NCBI RefSeq assembly: GCF_000613245.1 | Contig: NZ_HG964938.1 | Span: 614,489-678,488, forward strand | Direction: 5' to 3' | Source: Mycobacterium asiaticum DSM 44297 | GTDB taxonomy: Bacteria; Actinomycetota; Actinomycetes; Mycobacteriales; Mycobacteriaceae | Length of the DNA stretch: 64,000 bases | Part shown: in pieces, positions 15,647-24,014 of the stretch | Position numbering within the stretch: position 1 is the stretch's first letter | Layout: each line of letters opens with the position of its first letter | Notes under the pieces: generated by a model | The model's input: the letters and a program-made list of their open reading frames with translations, nothing else | The model's database searches: none | Told to the model about the DNA's origin: nothing | Made by a program: the position numbers and the translations under genes

Positions 15647-15695
15647 CTTAGGCCTGGTAAGGCCGCAAGAGCCGGACCGCCGTTAGGGTTGTGAC

Positions 15696-16652
15696 GTGGC
15701 CCGCATCGCTTATCTTGGTCCGGAAGGGACCTTCACCGAGGCGGCTCTGCTTCAGATGACGGCCGCCGGGTTCGTTCCCGGCCACGAGCCCGGTGCGGTG
15801 CAGCGGGTGCCGGTGGAGAGCACACCCGCCGCCCTGGACGCGGTGCGGGGCGGAGCCGCGGATTACGCCTGCGCGCCGATCGAGAACTCGATCGACGGCT
15901 CGCTGGCCTCCACGCTGGACAGCCTGGCGATCGGTTCGCCGCTGCAGATTTTCGCCGAGACGACGCTGGATGTGGCTTTCAGCATCGCCGTCCGATCCGG
16001 CCGCGACGCGACCGACGTGCGCACCGTGGCAGCGTTTCCGGTGGCCGCGGCGCAGGTGCGGCAGTGGCTGACGGCCCATCTGCCAGGTGCCGAACTGCGA
16101 CCCGCGTACTCCAATGCCGACGCCGCGCGCCAGGTGGTCGACGGGGAGGTCGACGCCGCGGTGACGTCTCCGCTGGCCGCCGTGCACTGGAAGCTGGCAG
16201 CGATCGCCGAGGGTGTGGTGGATGAGGCCGGCGCCCGGACCCGGTTCGTCCTGATCGGTCCGCCCGGGCCGCCGCCGGCGCGAACCGGGGCCGATCGCAC
16301 CTCGGCGGTGCTGCGTATCGAGAACGCGCCGGGGGCGCTGCTGTTGGCGCTGACCGAGTTCGGGATGCGGGGCATCGACCTGACCCGCATCGAATCCCGG
16401 CCCACGCGCACCAGTTTGGGCACGTACCGGTTTTTCGTGGACTGCGTGGGACATATCGACGACGACGCCGTCGCCGAGGCATTGAAGGCATTGCACCGCC
16501 GTTGCGCGGAGGTGCGTTACCTGGGTTCCTGGCCGACGGGCCGGCCCGCGGGAGTGCCGCCGCCGTCCTCGGACGAGGCATCGACTTGGTTGGCGGCGCT
16601 GCGGGAGGGCAGACCGGATCCGGCCGTGAACGTGGGGGAAGGACAGCAATGA
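15696..16652 (+). CDS. pheA: prephenate dehydratase PheA
   Basis: 318 residues from a GTG. The periplasmic-binding-like catalytic domain opens with IAYLGPEGTFTEAALL. It has the Thr-Arg-Phe catalytic motif in ARTRFVLIG (about residue 180) and the ENSIDGS segment. The regulatory ACT domain follows (GALLLALTEFGMRGIDLTRI then ESRP), which binds phenylalanine for feedback control. It converts prephenate to phenylpyruvate. It has no chorismate mutase domain, as usual in mycobacteria. The stop overlaps the next ATG by four bases. Confidence 0.95.
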   Translation: MARIAYLGPEGTFTEAALLQMTAAGFVPGHEPGAVQRVPVESTPAALDAVRGGAADYACAPIENSIDGSLASTLDSLAIGSPLQIFAETTLDVAFSIAVRSGRDATDVRTVAAFPVAAAQVRQWLTAHLPGAELRPAYSNADAARQVVDGEVDAAVTSPLAAVHWKLAAIAEGVVDEAGARTRFVLIGPPGPPPARTGADRTSAVLRIENAPGALLLALTEFGMRGIDLTRIESRPTRTSLGTYRFFVDCVGHIDDDAVAEALKALHRRCAEVRYLGSWPTGRPAGVPPPSSDEASTWLAALREGRPDPAVNVGEGQQ

Positions 16653-17338
16653 GTGGCCGACTGGTGCTGCTTCGGCATGGACAGTCGTACGGCAACGTCG
16701 AGCGCAGGCTGGACACCCGTCCGCCGGGGGCCGCGCTGACGCCGCTGGGCAGGGATCAGGCTCGAGCGTTTGCGCGCGGCGGGTCCAGCCGGCCGGCGAT
16801 GCTGGCGCATTCGGTCGCCGTGCGGGCTTCCGAGACGGCGCAGGTGATAGCCGCGCAGTTCGATCTCCCTCCCGTCGAGCTGGGCGGCATCCACGAGGTG
16901 CAGGTCGGGGAGCTGGAGAATCGCAACGACGACGACGCGGTCGCCGAGTTCAACGCCATCTACAAGCGGTGGCACCTCGGCGAGCGGCATGTGGCGTTGC
17001 CCGGCGGTGAAAGCGCCGACGAGGTGCTCGACCGGTACGTGCCGGTGCTGACCGAGCTGCGGATGCGTTATCTGGACGATGACGGTTGGGATGGCGACAT
17101 CGTGGTCGTCAGCCACGGCGCTGCGATCCGCCTGGCATCGGCTGTGCTGGCCGGCGTGGACGGCAGTTTCGTGTTGGACAACCCGTTGGACAATGCCGAA
17201 TCTGTGGTGCTGGCGCCGATCACCGACGGCCGGTGGAGCTGCGTGCGATGGGGGCAGCTGACGCCGCCGTTCTACCCCGAGCCCGGCGCCACGCCAGTTC
17301 AGGACGCAGTCGCGTCAAGCACCGACCCGATGGGTTGA
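16649..17338 (+). CDS. histidine phosphatase / phosphoglycerate mutase-like protein (Rv3837c-like)
   Basis: 229 residues from the ATG overlapping the pheA stop. The phosphohistidine motif LLRHGQSYGN is at about 6-15, the second Arg is in VRASETAQV, and the distal His is in VVVSHGAAIRL. This is the branch of the superfamily often annotated as phosphoglycerate mutase; actual substrates in actinobacteria are frequently other phosphoesters. Translational coupling to pheA suggests co-regulation but not necessarily the same pathway. Confidence 0.88.
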   Translation: MSGRLVLLRHGQSYGNVERRLDTRPPGAALTPLGRDQARAFARGGSSRPAMLAHSVAVRASETAQVIAAQFDLPPVELGGIHEVQVGELENRNDDDAVAEFNAIYKRWHLGERHVALPGGESADEVLDRYVPVLTELRMRYLDDDGWDGDIVVVSHGAAIRLASAVLAGVDGSFVLDNPLDNAESVVLAPITDGRWSCVRWGQLTPPFYPEPGATPVQDAVASSTDPMG

Positions 17339-17527
17339 ACCGACCATGGTGGTCGTCTCCACGCAGGTGCAGCCGACAGCATCGCAGTCGACCACGAAGG
17401 TGTGGGTGAACAGTTCGGGGGCAACGCAGTCCGGGTCGGTACATTCCGGTCTGCCCAGCCAATGACGAATAACGGTGCCGTGGCAGTGATCTAAGCCTGC
17501 CCGGCAGTCGCGGCAGCCTGTGCTCAT
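17315..17527 (-). CDS. small Cys/His-rich protein
   Basis: 70 residues from the ATG at 17527. It has nine Cys with several His, including CRDCRAGLDHCHG, CTDPDC and CDAVGCTC. This spacing suggests a zinc-binding treble-clef or ribbon fold. The gene overlaps the 3' end of the mutase-like gene on the other strand by 24 bases. The regular Cys pattern and good start codon argue that it is real. I recall similar small Cys-rich proteins in other mycobacteria but assign no function. Confidence 0.65.
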   Translation of the reverse strand: MSTGCRDCRAGLDHCHGTVIRHWLGRPECTDPDCVAPELFTHTFVVDCDAVGCTCVETTTMVGSTHRVGA

Positions 17528-17579
17528 AAGCCGTTCATAGCACTCGATACGGACAAGTGGGGGAGCAACGCCGGACCGA

Positions 17580-17927
17580 TCAGCCCCAGCCCAACTCGTC
17601 TAACCGGTCGTCGTCGATGCCGAAATGGTGTGCGATCTCGTGGATCACCGTGATCGCGACCTGATCCACCACGTCATCTTCCGAGTCGCACACCTCCAAG
17701 AGCGGATCGCGGAAGATGGTGATCGTGTCCGGCAGCGCGCCGGCGTAGTCCGAGTCCCGCTCGGTCAGCGCCACTCCTTCGTACAGACCCAGCAGATCTT
17801 CCTGCGGATGCCGGTCGGCGACCAGTACCACGACGTTGTCCATCGCGGCGGTCAGCTCCTCGGGGATGAGATCGAGGGCGTCGGAGACCAGCTCGTCGAA
17901 ACGCTGCGGGTCCATCCGCACTGCCAC
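17580..17927 (-). CDS. minimal zincin metallopeptidase-like protein (Rv3836-like)
   Basis: 115 residues from a GTG at 17927 (ATG alternatives at 17915 and nearby). HEIAHHFGIDDDR at 96-108 contains the HExxH zinc motif and the downstream third ligand region of the possible zinc metallopeptidase family (MPN-unrelated, DUF1025/zincin_1). The N-terminal MDPQRFDELVSDALDLIPEE is the usual family start. Targets are unknown. It lies four bases downstream of the Rv3835-like membrane protein and is probably in its operon. Confidence 0.85.
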   Translation of the reverse strand: MAVRMDPQRFDELVSDALDLIPEELTAAMDNVVVLVADRHPQEDLLGLYEGVALTERDSDYAGALPDTITIFRDPLLEVCDSEDDVVDQVAITVIHEIAHHFGIDDDRLDELGWG

Positions 17928-17931
17928 GGCG

Positions 17932-19443
17932 TCAGTTCACCGGTGCCGGCTCGGCGGGTGGTGGACCGTCAGCCGGCGGCGGGGCGCCGCCGTCCGGTGC
18001 CGGAGGCGGTGCCTGGGTGGCCGGCGCCTGGGACGCGGGAGTGGATGGCTCCCGGGTAGGCGTCACGACCGGCTGCTGGTTGGGCAGGTGCTGATTGCCC
18101 GGCGGGGCGCTCGGCGTCTGCTGCGAAGGCGCCGACGGCTGCTGGGTCGGCACCTGAACCGGGATCTGTGGCAGCGTGAGCCGCTCCTGGGGGATGTCGG
18201 GCGGCGGCACAGGCGCCTGACCGTTGATCAGCAGCTGGCCCTTGGCGCTGTTCAACAGGGTCGCCCAGCCGCCGTTGCCCAGCGTCGCGCCGATGTTGCA
18301 GGCCACCTCGCGGCTACCCGCCGACCAGCTGGGCAGCGACACCGTCGGGTAGATCAGCGTGAGGGTGGTGGTGCGCAGCTTTATGGGTGCCAAGTAGGCG
18401 TCGGTCATCTTGGTGCAGGCGTCCTTGATGAACCCGTCCTGCTCGGCCTCGGGGGGCAGCGCGTTGGGGAACCTTTCACCCAGGTTGACGGTGCCGGTGA
18501 CTTCCATCGCGTGGGGGGCCGCACAGTCCACTGGCACGTCGACCGGCTGGTTGGTGGTCGGGTCGATGCCCAGGCAGGTACCGGCCGGCCACACCTTCGA
18601 CTGGTCAATCTCGGCGACCTTGCCCTTGAACGCGACCTGCTGGTTGTTCGGGCCGGGCAGCTGCAGACCGCACAACATGCGCCGCTCACCGGCCTGCCGC
18701 CAGGCGCGGTCACCGGACCACAGCATGCTCACAGTGAATTTGCTGTTGGGATCGAACTTGGGGCCGAGGTAGCGGCGCACCGCGGGCTCGCACTGTTCGG
18801 TGTTGATCTGCTGGATGCGCGCCGGCGACGGCGGCGGTGCGCTGGGACCGTATTCGGTGCCCGGGAAGGTCCGCATGTCGACGGACTCGGCGACCTCGAA
18901 GCGGTGATCGTCGGCGCAGTTGACGATGGTCGCCGACTCCGGTGTGCCGTCCGGCCAGTTGAGGCAGTCGCCGCTGGCCGCGCGGCTGAACGCGGCATTG
19001 CTCTTGGATCCGGTGCTGGGCACCGGATCACTGTCGATGTAGCCGGCCAGCCGGCCGGGGCCGGTGCCGACGGAAGGCAGCGCGGTGACCAGCCCAGCGA
19101 TGAGCAGACCACCCAGGGCCGTCAAAAGCAGCCCGCGTCGGGTCGCTGAAGCCTGCAACCCCCGCGGCCAGCGGAACCCGCCGGCAGGGGCACCGCCGTC
19201 CTCGTCATCGGGATCGTCGACGGCGTCCTTCGCGTCCCCGGCTGAGTCCTCAGGCACGTCCGCTTCGGAGTCCTCTGGCACGTCCTCGCCGAAGTCCTCG
19301 TCGGTCTCGTGCTCGGCCGCATCCTGGGTCGCGCCGACGGCGTCGGGCTCGTCCGGCGTCGCTTCGGCCGACGGCTCGTTCACCTTGGCGCCGGCGGCGT
19401 CGAGGTCGCGCTTTTCGTCTTGCTCGTCCAACATCGGCTCCAT
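17932..19443 (-). CDS. septum-formation-type membrane protein with Pro-rich tail (Rv3835-like)
   Basis: 503 residues (Rv3835 has 449). The cytosolic N-terminus is very acidic with Glu/Asp repeats (about 1-85), the transmembrane helix is near 105-125, and the extracellular part contains Cys-rich repeats of the septum-formation family (GDCLNWPDG with NCADDHRFEV, then CAAPHAMEV). The last 80 residues are Pro/Gln/Thr/Ala-rich and wall-spanning in character. The family was named for a role in division, but function in mycobacteria is unproven. An internal ATG at 19434 is an alternative start. Confidence 0.85.
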   Translation of the reverse strand: MEPMLDEQDEKRDLDAAGAKVNEPSAEATPDEPDAVGATQDAAEHETDEDFGEDVPEDSEADVPEDSAGDAKDAVDDPDDEDGGAPAGGFRWPRGLQASATRRGLLLTALGGLLIAGLVTALPSVGTGPGRLAGYIDSDPVPSTGSKSNAAFSRAASGDCLNWPDGTPESATIVNCADDHRFEVAESVDMRTFPGTEYGPSAPPPSPARIQQINTEQCEPAVRRYLGPKFDPNSKFTVSMLWSGDRAWRQAGERRMLCGLQLPGPNNQQVAFKGKVAEIDQSKVWPAGTCLGIDPTTNQPVDVPVDCAAPHAMEVTGTVNLGERFPNALPPEAEQDGFIKDACTKMTDAYLAPIKLRTTTLTLIYPTVSLPSWSAGSREVACNIGATLGNGGWATLLNSAKGQLLINGQAPVPPPDIPQERLTLPQIPVQVPTQQPSAPSQQTPSAPPGNQHLPNQQPVVTPTREPSTPASQAPATQAPPPAPDGGAPPPADGPPPAEPAPVN

Positions 19444-19521
19444 TCTGACAGGCGCGGATGGGCGGCGTTACCAATGTTGCTGATGTGAGACCGGGCGGGG
19501 GACCCAAGTAATCTTGCGGCC

Positions 19522-20778
19522 GTGATCGACCTGAAGCTGCTCCGGGAAGACCCTGACGCCGTACGGCGCTCCCAACTCAGCCGCGGCGAAGATGCCGCGC
19601 TGGTGGACGAGCTGTTGAGTGCCGACACCGCACGTCGGGCGGCAATCGCGGCCGCCGACGCGCTGCGCGCCGCGCAGAAGGCGGCTAGCAAGAGCGTGGG
19701 CGCGGCTTCGGCCGAGGAGCGGCCGGCGTTGCTGGAACGCGCGAAGAATCTCGCCGACCAGGTGAAGGCCGCCGAGGCGGACCGGACCGCGGCCGAAGCG
19801 GCGCTGAGCGCCGCGCACATGGCGATCTCCAACGTTGTCATCGACGGCGTGCCCGCCGGCGGAGAGGACGACTACGCGGTTCTTGAGGTCGTCGGCGAGC
19901 CGCCGGCGCTGACCGACCCCAAGGACCACCTCGAACTGGGCGAGTCGCTGGGTCTGATCGACATGCAGCGGGGCGCGAAGGTTTCCGGTTCGCGGTTCTA
20001 CTTCCTCACCGGCCGCGGCGCGCTGTTACAGCTCGGTCTGCTGCAACTGGCGCTACGGGTGGCGATCGACAACGGCTTCATCCCGATGATCCCGCCCGTG
20101 CTGGTGCGCCCCGAGGTGATGTCGGGGACGGGCTTCCTGGGCGCGCACGCCGACGAGGTGTACCGCCTGGAGGCCGACGATCTCTACCTGGTCGGCACCT
20201 CCGAGGTGCCGCTGGCTGGTTACCACTCCGACGAGATCCTGGACCTGTCCGGCGGGCCGCTGCGCTACGCGGGCTGGTCGTCCTGCTTCCGCCGGGAGGC
20301 CGGCAGCTATGGCAAGGACACCCGCGGCATCATCCGGGTGCATCAGTTCGACAAAGTGGAGGGCTTCGTCTACTGCCGGCCCGACGAGGCCGAGGCCGAA
20401 CACCAGCGGCTGCTGGGCTGGCAGCGCGAGATGCTGGCGCACATCGAGGTGCCCTACCGGGTGATCGACGTGGCCGCCGGCGATCTCGGCTCATCGGCCG
20501 CGCGGAAGTTCGATTGCGAGGCGTGGGTGCCGACCCAGGCGACCTACCGCGAGCTGACTTCCACGTCGAACTGCACCACGTTCCAAGCCCGGCGGTTGGC
20601 CACGCGCTACCGCGACGCCAACGGCAAGCCGCAAACCGCGGCCACGTTGAACGGCACGCTGGGCACCACCCGCTGGCTGGTGTCGATTCTGGAAAACCAC
20701 CAGCGGCCCGACGGCAGCGTGCGCGTCCCCACCGCGCTGGTGCCCTACGTCGGCACCGAGGTGCTCGAGCCGGCCTGA
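19522..20778 (+). CDS. serS: seryl-tRNA synthetase
   Basis: 418 residues from a GTG. An N-terminal coiled-coil arm (about 25-105) binds the long variable arm of tRNA-Ser. Class II catalytic motifs follow: motif 2 in [20 protein letters not shown] with the [10 protein letters not shown] segment before it, and motif 3 near [16 protein letters not shown]. It charges tRNA-Ser and tRNA-Sec-type substrates with serine in the cytosol. It is divergent from the Rv3835-like gene with 78 bases between starts. I see no T-box or other leader. Confidence 0.97.
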   Translation: MIDLKLLREDPDAVRRSQLSRGEDAALVDELLSADTARRAAIAAADALRAAQKAASKSVGAASAEERPALLERAKNLADQVKAAEADRTAAEAALSAAHMAISNVVIDGVPAGGEDDYAVLEVVGEPPALTDPKDHLELGESLGLIDMQRGAKVSGSRFYFLTGRGALLQLGLLQLALRVAIDNGFIPMIPPVLVRPEVMSGTGFLGAHADEVYRLEADDLYLVGTSEVPLAGYHSDEILDLSGGPLRYAGWSSCFRREAGSYGKDTRGIIRVHQFDKVEGFVYCRPDEAEAEHQRLLGWQREMLAHIEVPYRVIDVAAGDLGSSAARKFDCEAWVPTQATYRELTSTSNCTTFQARRLATRYRDANGKPQTAATLNGTLGTTRWLVSILENHQRPDGSVRVPTALVPYVGTEVLEPA

Positions 20779-20796
20779 GACGGCTACCGCATCCGG

Positions 20797-21300
20797 CTAA
20801 GAGACCAGAGCGTCGGCCGGCCGGCCCGACTGTTCGTGCCGGCGCTGGCGTTCGATGGTGGCGAAGTAGAAGGCAAACGCGAATGCGAAGCTGGTGAACA
20901 GGCTGCTGACGAAATACAACCACGGCCGCTTGATGCCACGCCGGTACCCGTCTGTGATCGAAAACAGCGGCAGCAGAATCACATTCGCAATCGTGTAATC
21001 CTGGCTGGCCGAGCCCGCCGCCGGGTTGGTGAACATCAGCTGGATGTACTGCGTCCAACTGCCGGGGCCCCAGATCGGGTTGTGGGTGCCGGTGAATCCG
21101 TGCGGTGCATACCCCTGTACGAACCGGATGTTGAAGTACCAGCCCAGCGCGATCGAGGCGATACCGACGACGTAGTAGACGATCTCCAGGGCTGAGAACG
21201 CCGGTCCATTGGCGGGCCTGGCGTAGACCGCCGGATTCGACTTGATTATCCACAGGATGACGGCGATCCCGAGCACGGCGTGGGCGATGAGTGACACCAT
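20797..21300 (-). CDS. DUF2834-like multi-pass membrane protein
   Basis: 167 residues from the ATG at 21300 (MVSLIAHAVLGIAVILWIIK). Four or five hydrophobic helices are visible, with a polar loop containing NPIWGPGSWTQYIQLMFTNP and ASQDYTIANVILLPLFSI, the part typical of DUF2834 proteins. A longer frame from a TTG at 21336 would cover the promoter operator and was rejected. Its start faces the TetR gene across an operator, so that regulator probably controls it. H37Rv has a comparable hypothetical gene (Rv3831) beside its TetR gene. Confidence 0.78.
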   Translation of the reverse strand: MVSLIAHAVLGIAVILWIIKSNPAVYARPANGPAFSALEIVYYVVGIASIALGWYFNIRFVQGYAPHGFTGTHNPIWGPGSWTQYIQLMFTNPAAGSASQDYTIANVILLPLFSITDGYRRGIKRPWLYFVSSLFTSFAFAFAFYFATIERQRRHEQSGRPADALVS

Positions 21301-21324
21301 GCGCGCAGTTTCGCCCTCTTCGGA

Positions 21325-21348
21325 AAGTTTTGTCAATATTGCCGAAAC
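21325..21348. promoter_or_regulatory. TetR operator copy A, between the membrane protein and the regulator
   Basis: AAGTTTTGTCAAT followed by ATTGCCGAAAC. It matches copy B (22037-22062, other orientation) at 21 of 24 positions. It lies between the divergent genes starting at 21300 and 21389, covering the likely promoters of both, which fits autoregulation and co-repression of the membrane protein. Confidence 0.7.
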
Positions 21349-21388
21349 CCTACATAGCGAAAACTTGAGCTTTTGGTACGTTGTCGCA

Positions 21389-22000
21389 ATGGTCCGCCCA
21401 GCTCAGACGGTGCGTAGCGAACGCACGCGGGAGGCGCTGCGCCAAGCCGCGGTGGTGCGCTTCCTCGCCCAGGGTGTCGAGGAGACGTCGGCCGAACAGA
21501 TCGCCGCGGATGCCGGCGTCTCGTTGCGGACCTTCTACCGCCACTTCAACTCCAAACATGATCTGCTGTTCGCCGATTACACCGGCCTGAACTGGTTCCG
21601 TGCCGCGCTGGAAGCCCGGCCCGCCGACGAGCCGGTCATCGATTCGGTGCAAGCGGCGATCTTCGCGTTCCCCTACGACGTGGAGGCCGTCACCAAGATC
21701 GCTGCGCTCCGGGGTGGCGAGCTGGACCAGGGCCGCATCGTCCGGCACATCCGGGATGTGCAGGCCGATCTGGCCGACGCGATCCAGGTCCAACTACAGC
21801 GCCGCAGGCGTCCGGGAACACTCACCTCCGACACTCGGCTGCGCGCCACGGTGATCAGCCGGTGCATCGCAGCGGCCGTCTTCGGGGCGATGGAGGCGTG
21901 GATGGTTGGCGATGACCGGACGCTCGGTGCGCTGGCCAAGATGAGCCATCAGGCGCTGGAGTCGCTTCGCGAAGGCATCGAGGACACCTGGTCCGACTGA
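21389..22000 (+). CDS. TetR-family transcriptional regulator (Rv3830c-like)
   Basis: 203 residues from the ATG at 21389. The N-terminal helix-turn-helix is typical (TSAEQIAADAGVSLRTFYRH, then FNSKHDLLFADY). The C-terminal ligand-binding domain includes a repeated Ala/Arg-rich helix ending in GAMEAWMVGDDRTLGALAKM. Matching palindromes flank the gene, one in the divergent promoter at 21325 and one before the downstream dehydrogenase at 22037. It most likely represses both neighbours and itself. The ligand is unknown, though an FAD dehydrogenase target suggests an isoprenoid or lipid. Confidence 0.88.
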   Translation: MVRPAQTVRSERTREALRQAAVVRFLAQGVEETSAEQIAADAGVSLRTFYRHFNSKHDLLFADYTGLNWFRAALEARPADEPVIDSVQAAIFAFPYDVEAVTKIAALRGGELDQGRIVRHIRDVQADLADAIQVQLQRRRRPGTLTSDTRLRATVISRCIAAAVFGAMEAWMVGDDRTLGALAKMSHQALESLREGIEDTWSD

Positions 22001-22036
22001 CCGCCCGGGCGCGGCTCCGACGGAACTCCCCGCGCC

Positions 22037-22062
22037 AAGTTTCGTCATAATTGACAAAACTT
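22037..22062. promoter_or_regulatory. TetR operator copy B, before the FAD dehydrogenase
   Basis: An imperfect palindrome: AAGTTTCGTCAT at the left and ATTGACAAAACTT at the right. The reverse complement aligns with operator copy A over 24 bases. It ends 37 bases before the dehydrogenase ATG at 22099, a typical repressor position. Confidence 0.7.
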
Positions 22063-22098
22063 GGCGGGCATGCCAGCCTCCACTCCGGGAGGTGGCGC

Positions 22099-23679
22099 AT
22101 GTCTGAATCTGGAGCCCAATACGACGCGATCGTCATCGGCGCAGGCCACAACGGGCTGACCGCGGCCGTGCTGCTGCAACGAGCGGGTCTGCGGACCCTG
22201 TGCCTGGACGGCAAGCTCTACGCCGGCGGTATGGCCGCCACGGTGGAACTGTTCGACGGCTATCACTTCGAGATCGCCGGTTCGGTGCAATTCCCGACGT
22301 CGCTGGAGGTCATCAGCGAACTCGGCCTGGACACCATTCCGACGGTCGATCTCGAGGTGATGTCGGTAGCGCTGCGCGGTGTCGGGGACGACCCGCTGGT
22401 CCAGTACAGCGACCCGATGAAAATGTTCGCGCACCTCAACGAAGTGCACGGGGCGGACGCCGTCGCCGGAATGGGCGGCCTGCTCATGTGGGCACAGGCC
22501 CCGACCCGCGCCCTGGGGCGATTCGAGGCGGGCACGCTGCCTAAGACATTCGACGAGATGTATGCCTGCGCCACAAACGAATTCGAACGATCCGCGATTG
22601 ACGACATGCTGTTCGGCTCGGTCACCGACGTGCTGGACCGCTACTTCCCGGACAAGGAAAAGCACGGGGCGATACGCGGTTCGATGACGGTGTTGGCGGT
22701 GAACACCCTCTACCGGGGACCGTCGACTCCGGGCAGCGCCGCCGCGCTGGCCTTCGGGCTCGGGATTCCCGACGGCGACTTCATGCAGATGAAAAAGCTG
22801 CGCGGCGGGATCGGCGCGCTCACCGCCCACCTGGCCGGCGTGCTGGAGGACAACGGTGGCGAAGTACGGCTGCGCTCAAAAGTCAGCGAGATCCTGGTTA
22901 CGGACGGCCGCGTGGCCGGGGTGCGCACCGAAGGGGGCGACACCTTCTCGGCGCCGATCGTGGTGTCCTCGATCGCGCCCGACGTGACGCTCAACGACCT
23001 CATCGACCCCGCCGTGCTGCCGTCGGAGATCCGTGACCGGTACTCGCGCATCGACCACCGCGGCAGCTACCTGCAAATGCACTTCGCCCTCGAAGAGGCC
23101 CCGCAGTTCGCGGCCCCCTACGAGGCCCTCAACGACCCGACCATGCAAGCGTCCATCGGGTTGTTCTGCACGCCGGAGGAGGTTCAGCAGCAGTGGGAGG
23201 ACTGCCGGCGGGGCATCGTGCCGGCGGATCCCACACTGGTGTTACAAATCCCGTCGGTGCATGACCCTGATCTGGCCCCCGACGGCAAGCATGCCGCTTC
23301 GGCGTTCGCACTGTGGTTCCCGATCGAGGGTGGCGCCCAGGACGAGGGACGTTACGGCCAGGCCAAGGTCGAAATGGGGCAGCGCGTCATCGACAAGATC
23401 ACCCGTCTGGCACCGAATTTCGAACGCAGCATCATTCGGCACACCACCTTCACGCCCAAGCACATGGGAGTGATGTTCGGCGCGCCGGGCGGCGACTACT
23501 GCCACGGGCTGCTGCACTCCGACCAGATAGGCCAGAACAGGCCGGGCCCGAGAGGCTACATCGGACAACCCATTCCGGTGCGGGGGCTGTATCTCGGCAG
23601 CGCCGGCTGCCACGGCGGGCCGGGGATCACCTTCACGCCCGGCTACAACGCCGGCCGGGCCGCGCTGGAAGATCGCTAA
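22099..23679 (+). CDS. phytoene-dehydrogenase-like FAD oxidoreductase (Rv3829c-like)
   Basis: 526 residues from the ATG at 22099, preceded by GGGAGGTGG. The N-terminal FAD motif is VIGAGHNGLTAAVLL (about 11-25). The carotenoid-isomerase/phytoene-desaturase C-terminal signature (GLYLGSAGCHGGPGITFTPG, then YNAGRAA) is complete. Members act on isoprenoids or lipids as desaturases or isomerases; no carotenoid cluster is nearby, so a lipid substrate is as likely. An operator for the adjacent TetR lies just upstream. The 3' end overlaps the convergent gene by four bases. Confidence 0.88.
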   Translation: MSESGAQYDAIVIGAGHNGLTAAVLLQRAGLRTLCLDGKLYAGGMAATVELFDGYHFEIAGSVQFPTSLEVISELGLDTIPTVDLEVMSVALRGVGDDPLVQYSDPMKMFAHLNEVHGADAVAGMGGLLMWAQAPTRALGRFEAGTLPKTFDEMYACATNEFERSAIDDMLFGSVTDVLDRYFPDKEKHGAIRGSMTVLAVNTLYRGPSTPGSAAALAFGLGIPDGDFMQMKKLRGGIGALTAHLAGVLEDNGGEVRLRSKVSEILVTDGRVAGVRTEGGDTFSAPIVVSSIAPDVTLNDLIDPAVLPSEIRDRYSRIDHRGSYLQMHFALEEAPQFAAPYEALNDPTMQASIGLFCTPEEVQQQWEDCRRGIVPADPTLVLQIPSVHDPDLAPDGKHAASAFALWFPIEGGAQDEGRYGQAKVEMGQRVIDKITRLAPNFERSIIRHTTFTPKHMGVMFGAPGGDYCHGLLHSDQIGQNRPGPRGYIGQPIPVRGLYLGSAGCHGGPGITFTPGYNAGRAALEDR

Positions 23680-24014
23680 CGGCGTTCGGCCAGCAGTTCC
23701 TCCAAGCAGGCCAGGAACTCGTCGGGACGCGCGGGTGTGAAGGCCGGCTTGGACCCAGGGATGTCCAGTGTGATCAAGGTGGACTTGAGCGGCCGGTACA
23801 TGTCCAGTGGCAGCCAGCGGCGGAAATCGGGGCTGCCCCAGACGTTGAATCGGACCGTGAACAGGCCCAGCGGCTCGGCTTTGTACGACCGGATCTGGTC
23901 CAGCCCAATCACCTTCGCCGTGCCGGACGGAAAGTGGTAGCGGCGCAACGTGATCGCCATCTGGTCCAGCTGGACCACGCCGTCGTCATAGCACCGTTCG
24001 GCCATGGTGGTCAT
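23676..24014 (-). CDS. small conserved protein, Rv3819-like
   Basis: 112 residues. It starts MTTMAERCYDDGVVQLDQMA and has a series of short beta strands with basic residues (ITLRRYHFPSGTAKVI, LDQIRSYKAEP, FTVRFNVWGSPDFRRWLP), suggesting a PH-like or split beta fold. No enzyme residues were seen. Its ATG overlaps the stop of the Rieske/MBL gene (ATGA), so the two are translationally coupled and probably work together, for example as an accessory subunit. M. tuberculosis has the same pair as Rv3819/Rv3818. Confidence 0.8.
   Translation of the reverse strand: MTTMAERCYDDGVVQLDQMAITLRRYHFPSGTAKVIGLDQIRSYKAEPLGLFTVRFNVWGSPDFRRWLPLDMYRPLKSTLITLDIPGSKPAFTPARPDEFLACLEELLAERR

Noticed and set aside
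17836-19149. 437-residue plus-strand open frame
   Set aside because: Antisense shadow of the Rv3835-like gene, whose own frame has a transmembrane helix and Cys-rich repeats.
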